From contig CAYMEO010000004.1 of assembly GCA_964389705.1 (NCBI GenBank), positions 1 through 58,183 on the forward strand: a DNA stretch of 58,183 nucleotides, read 5' to 3'. Source of the DNA: PSLL01 sp964389705 (lineage in GTDB: Bacteria; Desulfobacterota_D; UBA1144; Nemesobacterales; CSP1-2). A model generated the notes under the pieces. The model ran no database searches. It was not told the DNA's origin and worked only from the letters and a program-made list of their open reading frames with translations. Both the position numbers and the translations under genes were made by a program. Every line of letters begins with the position of its first letter. Position 1 is the stretch's first letter. This document shows positions 16,847 through 24,131 of this stretch, piece after piece.

Positions 16847-19045
16847 TTATCTCAATATACCCTCAAACCCAAATGCCCATGCCTCGTAGGCTCTTGAGAT
16901 TGGAATATCAATTAATCCATCAATAAATAGCCTATTGCCTCCTATTTCCCCTATTACTTGCATAGGAACCCCGTGCCTTAGAGATATATTCTCTAATATA
17001 TGAACGTTTTCCTTATCTAGTGATACTATAGCTCTCGATTGGGATTCACCAAATAAAAGTGCATCTTCTCTAATTTTACCACATAATGAGCCTATCTTCA
17101 CTCCGAGAGGTCCCTTGGGTGTAAAACATGATTCGGCAATAGCGACCGCAAGTCCTCCCTCAGACAGATCATGTGCTGAGTTGAGTATTCCAATCTCAAT
17201 TGCTTCAATAAGAGTCATAATTAAATTTGATTCGGATTCTAGGTCTATCTGTGGGGGAGAGCCGGATGTCAAGCCGTGAATAAGGTTCAGATATTCAGTT
17301 CCACCGAGTTCTTCCTTTGTTTCTCCAAGGAGAACCAATACATCACCCTCGTTCTTAAACCATTGTGTAATGTGCTTTTTCACGCCACTTATGAGTCCTA
17401 TCATTGCAATGGTTGGGGTTGGATATATGGCTCTGCCCTCAGTCTCATTGTAGAAGCTCACGTTTCCACTCACAACTGGGGTTCCCAATCGTCTCGCTGC
17501 CTCTGACATTCCCTCTACTGATTTTTTAAACTGCCACATAATCTCTGGTTTTTCGGGACTGCCAAAGTTTAGGCAATCCGTAATCGCAATGGGCGTGGCG
17601 CCTGAGCATGCAAGGTTTCTTGCACTTTCCGCTACAGCAATCTCAGCACCGACATAAGGGTCAAGATAGCAATATCTTGAGTTGCAATTCGATGTAATTG
17701 CTACTGACTTATCGGTTCCCTTGATCCTTATCACTGCTGCATCAGACCCGGGAGGGACAATTGTATTTGTCCGCACCATGTGATCATACTGCTCATAAAT
17801 CCATCTTTTATTCGATAGATTAGGGGAAGAGAGGAGATTCAGAAGAACCGCGCCCAAGTCATCCGGCACCGCAATAGATGATAATTTTAGTTTGTTTATG
17901 TTTCCTATGTAATTCGGTTTTCTGTAGGGTCTTCTATAAACCGGTGGCTTCTTTGCAATTGGGAAGATAGGGAGGTCAACGGCTATTTTCCCATTCTCTA
18001 TTACCCTTAATCTTCCGCTATCTGTAACCTCCCCAATTACAGCAAAATCCAGCGCCCACTTTCTAAATATCCTTTCAGCAATCTCTTCTTTCCCCTTTTG
18101 AACCACAATAAGCATCCTTTCTTGGGATTCCGAAAGCATTACCTCATAAGGGGTCATTCCAATCTCTCGCCTTGGCACGTTGTCTATATTTAAATCAATC
18201 CCTGTTCCTGCACGACTTGCCATCTCAACCGATGAGGACGTAAGTCCAGCTGCCCCCATATCCTGAATCCCGACGACGGCTCCGGTTTTAAAAAGCTCAA
18301 GACACGCCTCAAGCAGGAGCTTTTCAGTAAATGGGTCTCCTACTTGGACGGCAGGTCTTTTTTCTTCTGCCTCCTTTGTGAATGACTCAGAAGCCATAAC
18401 CGCGCCGTGGATTCCGTCTCTTCCCGTTTTTGATCCCACATATATTATGGGATTTCCAATGCCCTTTGCATGGCCCTTGAATATCTCTCCTCTTTTTGTA
18501 ATCCCAAGTGCAAGGACGTTTACGAGAGGATTTGTGTTGTAGCACTCATCAAAATACACCTCTCCACCAACTGTTGGAATTCCTATACAGTTTCCATATC
18601 CTGCAATTCCTGAGACCACACCCTCTAACAGATACCTTGTCTTGGGTAGCCTTGGATCCCCAAACCTCAGAGAGTCAAGAAGGGCAATTGGTCTTGCCCC
18701 CATTGTAAAGATATCCCTCAGTATTCCGCCAACCCCAGTTGCTGCTCCCTGATAGGGTTCGATGAAAGACGGGTGGTTATGGCTCTCCATCTTAAATGCA
18801 ATGCAGATGTCATTGCCAATGTCTACAATACCCGCATTTTCTCCCGGACCTTGAACTACCCTTTCTCCGCGTGTAGGCAGCTTTTTTAGATGGATTTTAG
18901 AGCTCTTATATGAACAATGTTCAGACCACATGGCGGCAAATATGCCGATTTCAGTGGTATTTGGCTCCCTGCCTAATTCTTCCACTATCCTCTTATATTC
19001 GTCTTCTCTTAGCCCGTGGTTTAGGGCGATCCCTAGGTTGTTCAT
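16847..19045 (-). CDS. purL: Phosphoribosylformylglycinamidine synthase, large subunit (PurL)
   Basis: PurL converts FGAR to FGAM in purine synthesis using ammonia delivered by a PurQ partner. The product is of the small PurL type (about 732 residues) and lacks its own glutaminase domain. Signatures are TEIGIFAAMWSEHCSYKSSK, KMESHNHPSFIEPYQGAATG and GDPFTEKLLLEACLEL. I use ATG 19045 (MNNLGIAL): it gives the usual N-terminal length, and a TATAAT-like box (19061-19066, minus strand) lies between it and a further in-frame ATG at 19102, which would add 19 residues. No purQ or purS is in the window. Confidence 0.94.
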   Translation of the reverse strand: MNNLGIALNHGLREDEYKRIVEELGREPNTTEIGIFAAMWSEHCSYKSSKIHLKKLPTRGERVVQGPGENAGIVDIGNDICIAFKMESHNHPSFIEPYQGAATGVGGILRDIFTMGARPIALLDSLRFGDPRLPKTRYLLEGVVSGIAGYGNCIGIPTVGGEVYFDECYNTNPLVNVLALGITKRGEIFKGHAKGIGNPIIYVGSKTGRDGIHGAVMASESFTKEAEEKRPAVQVGDPFTEKLLLEACLELFKTGAVVGIQDMGAAGLTSSSVEMASRAGTGIDLNIDNVPRREIGMTPYEVMLSESQERMLIVVQKGKEEIAERIFRKWALDFAVIGEVTDSGRLRVIENGKIAVDLPIFPIAKKPPVYRRPYRKPNYIGNINKLKLSSIAVPDDLGAVLLNLLSSPNLSNKRWIYEQYDHMVRTNTIVPPGSDAAVIRIKGTDKSVAITSNCNSRYCYLDPYVGAEIAVAESARNLACSGATPIAITDCLNFGSPEKPEIMWQFKKSVEGMSEAARRLGTPVVSGNVSFYNETEGRAIYPTPTIAMIGLISGVKKHITQWFKNEGDVLVLLGETKEELGGTEYLNLIHGLTSGSPPQIDLESESNLIMTLIEAIEIGILNSAHDLSEGGLAVAIAESCFTPKGPLGVKIGSLCGKIREDALLFGESQSRAIVSLDKENVHILENISLRHGVPMQVIGEIGGNRLFIDGLIDIPISRAYEAWAFGFEGILR

Positions 19046-19228
19046 TCTAAATGATTTGTAATTATACCTGGTAAGTAACCGAGGTGTATGGCTTATTTGC
19101 ATTTATGTTTGGACTATTATGTAGAAATTGGGAAGTTTAACCTTTACAATTAGATAAGGTAATCAGATTTAGACTTTTGAAAATAATCAATCTGCAGACC
19201 GGACTTTACTCAACCCTTCCTTCTTAAA

Positions 19229-19462
19229 TTAGTAATAGTTGAGTTCTATGGGTTCTGTTTCTGTGAAATAATTACAACTGAGTAAAAAGTCAAAGCATGG
19301 TTGGCATGTAACCATATTGAAGGTTAGTATGAAGAGGGAATAGGATTTTTGACCACAGACACTGCAGGGTTGAGGAGAATCGGATATCACAATTTTTAGG
19401 GGATTTTTACCCCTTGATACGAATTCTAAGAAAGGATTCGCACTTGATATCGATGCTGTCAT
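19229..19462 (-). CDS. Small zinc-ribbon-like protein, unknown function
   Basis: This 77-residue product has two CxxC knuckles, CSVC (33-36) and CQPC (53-56), separated by 16 residues, as in a small rubredoxin/zinc-ribbon fold. The ATG is preceded by GAGGTGA at good spacing, which supports real translation. It stands alone on the minus strand between purL and the radical SAM pair. A terminator-like hairpin lies upstream at 19635-19657, so it probably has its own promoter. I cannot name a family. A role in metal or nucleic-acid binding is only inference. Confidence 0.55.
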   Translation of the reverse strand: MTASISSANPFLEFVSRGKNPLKIVISDSPQPCSVCGQKSYSLFILTFNMVTCQPCFDFLLSCNYFTETEPIELNYY

Positions 19463-19634
19463 ATCTCACCTCTATTGTATGATAATGCAATTTGTATGCC
19501 AGGTATTATAGATACAGCAGAGAGATGTAATTTGTTGAAGTTACAACGATATTAGTTTGGTCAACTGAAGGAATCTTATGAACTACTGTGCAAGGTGAAC
19601 AAATTTGTACAGGATTTGATCCCACATGAGTATA

Positions 19635-19657
19635 AATTAGCCATCTAAGGGCTAATT
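19635..19657 (-). terminator. Hairpin after the radical SAM pair
   Basis: AATTAGCC (19635-19642) and GGCTAATT (19650-19657) form a perfect 8-bp stem with a seven-base loop, about 80 bases beyond the stop of the downstream radical SAM gene. On the minus strand the stem is followed by TATAC rather than a T-run, so termination would be weak. The rest of 19463-19739 shows nothing else clear. Confidence 0.35.
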
Positions 19658-19739
19658 CCTTGTATAGAGAACTCAATCCCGACGTTCAACAAACCGAATT
19701 GCGCCTAGCCCTACAACAATACACACAACACATTACGTT

Positions 19740-21161
19740 TTAGGATTGAAGGCCCAAAATCGATGGAGCCTCTTCTAGGTATTTATGTGCACTGAGATAT
19801 GTTTCGGGGTTTCTCATTTTTCTTGCCACATTAAAGATTCGAACTGCTGCCCAGGGGTTTCCGCGTACCATTCCCAGAGTTATCTTCTTGATAAATTCCC
19901 AGCCCAGTTTTGTGTTTTTGTGTCCCTGATGACATAGGTCTGCAAACCTTGCATAGAACTCATGAGGAGGAAGCTTTGTCGGAAGGACAAGGTGGAGCAG
20001 ATCAAAGAGTTGATAGTTCCGTGTAAGGAGGTCATCCTTTCTTTCATCATAAACCTCTGTTCCAGGAAGTGGGGTAAGAATCGTAAATGAGGGAGTAACG
20101 AGCTTATGTTCGATGACATATCTCTTTAATCTCTCGAAGTCTTCCTCTTCCCATTCGGGGTCAACAATGAAAGTAGCCATAGGCCTTATGCCAAGCGAAT
20201 TTACAATATCGAGCGCCTTTTCATTCACACCTGCCTTTGTGTGTTTCTTTACTGATTTTAACCCTTCGTCATCTATCTTCTCAAGCCCAAGGAATATGAA
20301 TTCAAGTCCAACCTCCTTCCATAGTTCTATCACATCCTTGTGACGGACGACAACATCTGCCCTCGTCTCGCATGTGAACCTCTTTTTAACTCCCATTTCC
20401 TTGAGTTTCAGAGCAAGCTGGATGGCTGGCTCCTTGTGTAGGAAGGCGATGTCGTCTGTTAGAAAAATGTACTTTTCTTTTATACTTGCAATTTCATCGG
20501 CGAGTTTTCCGGGGGATTTTCCCCTTATCTTCCTTGAGTAAAATACCCAGACGCTGCAGAAATTGCACTCATAAGGACATCCTCGGCTTGTCTCAACAGA
20601 GGCCATAGGTCCGTCGAATCCTATATGGTAATGCCTTCTCAGTTTCTTTGTGATGTGCCTTGCAGGAAGCGGCAGTGCATCGAGGTTCTTTATTATCTCT
20701 CGTGGTGTAAACCCTTCGCGGGTCATAACCCCTTTGACCTTGGTAAAGTCTCCTCCGCGTTCGAGTTCATTAATCATCTCTCTGGTTGTAATCTCCCCCT
20801 CTCCGATTACAACAGCATCCACCTGGCCTTCGAGAAGATCAGATGGGAGTAGGGATGCATGATGTCCTCCTACAAATACAAATATGTGGGGATTAAGTTC
20901 TTTTACGCCCTTAGCAACCTTTAGGGTAGGGTATACGTCTGTTGTAAATGAGCAACTGATTCCCACTGCCTGAGGGGAAAATCGCCGGATTTCTTCAGAG
21001 AGCTTATTTAGCTTTTCAATTCTGAGATCGAGTATCCTTACATCGTGGAGGTCTTCAATGAGAGGGGAGGCGATATTTTCAAGCCCCAGAGGTTCGGTAA
21101 TTAAGACCCTACTAAGCCCCAGATTTGTACCTTGAGGGGGCTGTATGAGAAGTACTCTCAT
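19740..21161 (-). CDS. B12-binding radical SAM enzyme, HpnR-like (copy 2)
   Basis: Residues 1-140 look like a cobalamin-binding fold and residues 185-400 like a radical SAM barrel with the cluster motif CPYECNFC (Cys195, 199, 202). The overall pattern (SRGCPYECNFCSVWVFY, FLTDDIAF, LEFIFLGLEKIDDEGLKS, LTPLPGTEVYDER) resembles HpnR, the hopanoid C-3 methylase, as I recall it. The start is ATG 21161, preceded by AGGAGG; an in-frame GTG at 21170 lies within that site. It overlaps the end of the paralogous upstream gene by 50 bases, so translation is probably coupled. The exact substrate cannot be read from sequence. Confidence 0.8.
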   Translation of the reverse strand: MRVLLIQPPQGTNLGLSRVLITEPLGLENIASPLIEDLHDVRILDLRIEKLNKLSEEIRRFSPQAVGISCSFTTDVYPTLKVAKGVKELNPHIFVFVGGHHASLLPSDLLEGQVDAVVIGEGEITTREMINELERGGDFTKVKGVMTREGFTPREIIKNLDALPLPARHITKKLRRHYHIGFDGPMASVETSRGCPYECNFCSVWVFYSRKIRGKSPGKLADEIASIKEKYIFLTDDIAFLHKEPAIQLALKLKEMGVKKRFTCETRADVVVRHKDVIELWKEVGLEFIFLGLEKIDDEGLKSVKKHTKAGVNEKALDIVNSLGIRPMATFIVDPEWEEEDFERLKRYVIEHKLVTPSFTILTPLPGTEVYDERKDDLLTRNYQLFDLLHLVLPTKLPPHEFYARFADLCHQGHKNTKLGWEFIKKITLGMVRGNPWAAVRIFNVARKMRNPETYLSAHKYLEEAPSILGLQS

Positions 21162-22593
21162 GGCTGCCACCTCCTGTTTCGTAATTTTTCAGGTATTTGT
21201 TGTGGGTTTCCAGATAGTATCTGGAGTTTGTCATCATCTGCATTAATTTATAGACCTTTATTGCTATATCTACATTTCTACGCGTAAGGTTTTTGAGAAT
21301 CCTCTTAAAAAACTTGGGTCCCAGCCTTGCCGATGAGTGCCCAAAGTTATAGAGATCGGCAAACCTCTCGTAAAAGCGTTCAATCGGAAGCCTTGTGGGA
21401 AGAACGGCATGGTAGAGATCATACATCAAATAATTCTTAGAGATAAGCTCTGCCTTTCTTTCATCATAAACCTCTGTTCCGGGAAGGGGAGTAAGTATTG
21501 AGTATGTCGGTGCTACTAGATTATTTGCGATGGCGTACTCTCTGAGTCGGTCAAAATCCTCTTCTGAAAACATAGGATCAACAATAAACGTAGCAATCGG
21601 CTTAATTCCAAGGGATGTTAAAATCTCTAATGCCTTTTCATTTGTTGTTGCTTTCGTACGCTTATTTACGGATTTTAAGCCCTCATCGTCTATCTTCTCT
21701 ATCCCTAAGAATACGGTTTTAAGTCCTACCTCCCTCCAGAGCTTGAGGAGGTCTCTATTTCTTACAACTAAATCCGTTCTTGTCTCACATGTGTATTCCT
21801 TTTTAACCTTGTTTTCTCTGAGGAGAAGGGCGAGTTTTTCAGACTCATTTCGGTTTACGAAGGCTATATCATCTGTAAGAAATATCTCCTTTTCCTCAAT
21901 CCCTACTATTTCAGCAAGGGCCTTCTCAGGTGATTTTACCCTAGCCTTTCTCTGGAAGAAAACCCAAACACTGCAGAAGTTACAGTCAAAAGGGCATCCA
22001 CGGCTTGTCTCAAGTGCCGCCATGGGGCCATCAAAGGCCATGTGATACTTCTTTCTCAGTTTCTTTGTCAGATGTCTTGCAGGCGCGGGAAATAGGTTAA
22101 TGTCTCTTGCAAGCTCCCTTGGAGTAAATCCCTCGCCTCCTATATGGGCGTGTGTCATGACCCCTTTTACATCGGATGGGTCTTCACCATTTTGGAGTTG
22201 ATTAATAAGCTCTTTGGCTGTAATCTCTCCCTCCCCAATTACCATTGCATCAACTGATGGTTTTAAAAGGTCGGAGGGAAGGAGAGACGCATGATGCCCT
22301 CCTATAAAAACAAAGGTATTTCTCTTTGAGTTTTTTACGTAGTTTGCTACCTCTAAGGTTGGATAGACATCGGTAGTGAACGAGCAGCTAATCCCAACTG
22401 CATCAGGAGAGAAGTACCTTAACTCTTCGTCTAATCTTGACAGCTTTTCTACCTTCAGGTCTAGTATACGGACATCATGTCCATCAAGAAGCATAGGAGA
22501 GGCTATTGATTCAAGTCCTAAGGGCTCAGTTGTAACGATCTTACTTATTCCAAAACTCGTACCTTGCTGGGGTTGAATGAGGAGTACCTTCAT
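21112..22593 (-). CDS. B12-binding radical SAM enzyme, HpnR-like (copy 1)
   Basis: This is a close paralogue of the next gene in the operon. It has an N-terminal cobalamin-binding domain (with a DGHDVRILDL stretch) and a radical SAM core with CPFDCNFC (Cys200, 204, 207), GGHHASLLPSDLL, FLTDDIAFVN and ILTPLPGTEVYDER. The closest named family I recognise is HpnR, which methylates C-3 of hopanoids. A related lipid or natural-product methylase remains possible. The ATG has no Shine-Dalgarno, and a consensus-like promoter lies so close that the transcript would be nearly leaderless. The 493-residue product carries a non-conserved C-terminal tail that contains the next gene's ribosome site. Confidence 0.8.
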   Translation of the reverse strand: MKVLLIQPQQGTSFGISKIVTTEPLGLESIASPMLLDGHDVRILDLKVEKLSRLDEELRYFSPDAVGISCSFTTDVYPTLEVANYVKNSKRNTFVFIGGHHASLLPSDLLKPSVDAMVIGEGEITAKELINQLQNGEDPSDVKGVMTHAHIGGEGFTPRELARDINLFPAPARHLTKKLRKKYHMAFDGPMAALETSRGCPFDCNFCSVWVFFQRKARVKSPEKALAEIVGIEEKEIFLTDDIAFVNRNESEKLALLLRENKVKKEYTCETRTDLVVRNRDLLKLWREVGLKTVFLGIEKIDDEGLKSVNKRTKATTNEKALEILTSLGIKPIATFIVDPMFSEEDFDRLREYAIANNLVAPTYSILTPLPGTEVYDERKAELISKNYLMYDLYHAVLPTRLPIERFYERFADLYNFGHSSARLGPKFFKRILKNLTRRNVDIAIKVYKLMQMMTNSRYYLETHNKYLKNYETGGGSHESTSHTAPSRYKSGA

Positions 22594-22604
22594 AGTGGTG
22601 TATG

Positions 22605-22633
22605 ATTATATAATTCGGGTTTTTAAAAATCAA
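22605..22633 (-). promoter_or_regulatory. Sigma70-type promoter of the radical SAM pair
   Basis: On the minus strand TTGATT (22633-22628) and TATAAT (22610-22605) are separated by 17 bases. The ATG of the first radical SAM gene is only 11 bases after the -10 box, so the expected transcript start would leave about five leader bases. Confidence 0.6.
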
Positions 22634-22674
22634 GGGGTTTTATTCGTATTTGACAGGCTGACTGGGTTTTTGTT

Positions 22675-23208
22675 CTATTCTTCCCGGCTTACTAGTTTTC
22701 CTTCATTCCAGACCTCCTTAATTTTTAGTTTTCCGTTCTCATAGTATTCCTCTCTTTTACCTTCCCGATTGCCGTCTTTGTAGTTTTCCTCTATCCATAA
22801 CTTTCCGCTACTGTAATATCTCTTTGTCGTGCCTTCCAATTTACCGTTTTTATAGTTTTCTTCTGACAATATCCTTCCACTTATAGCATAAAACCTTCTT
22901 ATCCCGTCTAACTGACCGTTTTTGTAGTTTTCTTCTTCCATCAAATTTCCATTTGGATAATATGTCCTTCTCGTGCCTTCTAATCTTCTCTTTTTAAAGT
23001 TGGCCTCTGACCATAAGACTCCATTGTCATAGTATATCTTATATGAGCCATTCTTCGGAGGGGGATTAAGAACGGAATACATTTTGTACTGATACGTTTC
23101 ATCGGCAAATACGATATTCGTTATTATAATAATTAAACATAGAGCAACTGTGGTAAACTCTATACCTTGCTGCAGCGCCACTTTATAATTTGTTAAAAGT
23201 CTTTTCAT
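22675..23208 (-). CDS. Exported MORN-like (YwqK-type) repeat protein
   Basis: After a basic N-terminus and one hydrophobic segment ending near VFADET (a probable signal peptide or anchor), the protein consists of about six repeats of roughly 23 residues. They follow the pattern Y-x-N-G-x-L-x-x-E-x-x-Y-K-x-G-x-x-x-G-x-x-R-x-Y, for example NGNLMEEENYKNGQLDGIRR. Such repeats are found in bacterial YwqK-type toxin-antitoxin annotations and in eukaryotic MORN proteins, where they bind surfaces or lipids. I use ATG 23208; a GTG at 23229 would add seven residues. No partner gene is obvious, and function is unknown. Confidence 0.7.
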   Translation of the reverse strand: MKRLLTNYKVALQQGIEFTTVALCLIIIITNIVFADETYQYKMYSVLNPPPKNGSYKIYYDNGVLWSEANFKKRRLEGTRRTYYPNGNLMEEENYKNGQLDGIRRFYAISGRILSEENYKNGKLEGTTKRYYSSGKLWIEENYKDGNREGKREEYYENGKLKIKEVWNEGKLVSREE

Positions 23209-23377
23209 CTTCCCTGGGGTCTTATTCACAACAGGAATTTGCCTCTGTTCTCCTTTTCCTTTATATTTTACTACAGTTTTGTTTTTTCACCATATTTCAG
23301 TCTGTTATTCTCTCAATAGTTTTATTCCTCTTTAGTTACATATCACGGGTTTGTCGAATGTGAATCAGTGCCGTATA

Positions 23378-24058
23378 ATGAAATCAGATATGACTCAGTT
23401 TTCCCTCATCACACTTGATTGCTATGGAACTCTGATCGACTGGGAGCGGGGAATGAAAAGTGCTCTTAAGGGTTTGATAGAAAATAGAGGACTTTCTTTT
23501 GATATTGAATCCCTGCCTCAGAGATATATCGAGATTGAGATGGAGATTGAGCGGGAGGACTATCGCAAATACAGAGATGTTTTAGCCATTGGGGTGAGGA
23601 GACTGTTTGAAGAAAATGGTATAAAACTGACCTCTCAGGAGGAAAATATATTTGTGGATACGATTATCAGATGGCCTCCTTTTGAAGAAACGACCGAAGT
23701 TTTAAGAAGGCTTAAAGAGAAACATAAACTCGTCATCCTATCAAACATAGATGACGACTTAATACAGCATTCGATTAGGCTGATCGGCGTGGATTTCGAT
23801 GGGGTTATCACAGCGGAGAAGGTAAAGTCATATAAACCCTCATATGGTCATTGGAAGAATATGATGGAGTCTTCCAGAGTTCCAAAAGAATATGTCATCC
23901 ACGTTGCAGCAAGCTACGAACATGACATCGTTCCTGCTAAAGAATTGGGTTTTGCTGTAGCGTGGATTAATAGGAAGAGTGAAAAACCAAGGGGAGACAT
24001 TAAACCTGATTATGAGTTTAAGGATTTGAGACCTCTAGTAGGTCTACTTGGGAGGTGA
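23378..24058 (+). CDS. HAD-superfamily hydrolase, haloacid-dehalogenase-like
   Basis: Motif I reads LDCYGTLIDW, with the Tyr-Gly-Thr form typical of type II L-2-haloacid dehalogenases and relatives rather than the Asp-x-Asp form of phosphatases. Motif II LVILSNID (Ser/Asn) and motif III lysine in EKVKSYKPS are visible, then VAASYEHDIVPAKELGF as motif IV. About 226 residues is normal. The start is uncertain: ATG 23378 or ATG 23390 begin close to the core, and neither has a clear ribosome site. It is monocistronic and convergent with gyrB. Substrate unknown. Confidence 0.8.
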   Translation: MKSDMTQFSLITLDCYGTLIDWERGMKSALKGLIENRGLSFDIESLPQRYIEIEMEIEREDYRKYRDVLAIGVRRLFEENGIKLTSQEENIFVDTIIRWPPFEETTEVLRRLKEKHKLVILSNIDDDLIQHSIRLIGVDFDGVITAEKVKSYKPSYGHWKNMMESSRVPKEYVIHVAASYEHDIVPAKELGFAVAWINRKSEKPRGDIKPDYEFKDLRPLVGLLGR

Positions 24059-24131
24059 AGGCGAGTGGATTGCAGCGTGGCATATTCATGCTTTCTCTAT
24101 CATATAAGCGAAGAATTTAGATAACAGGCCC

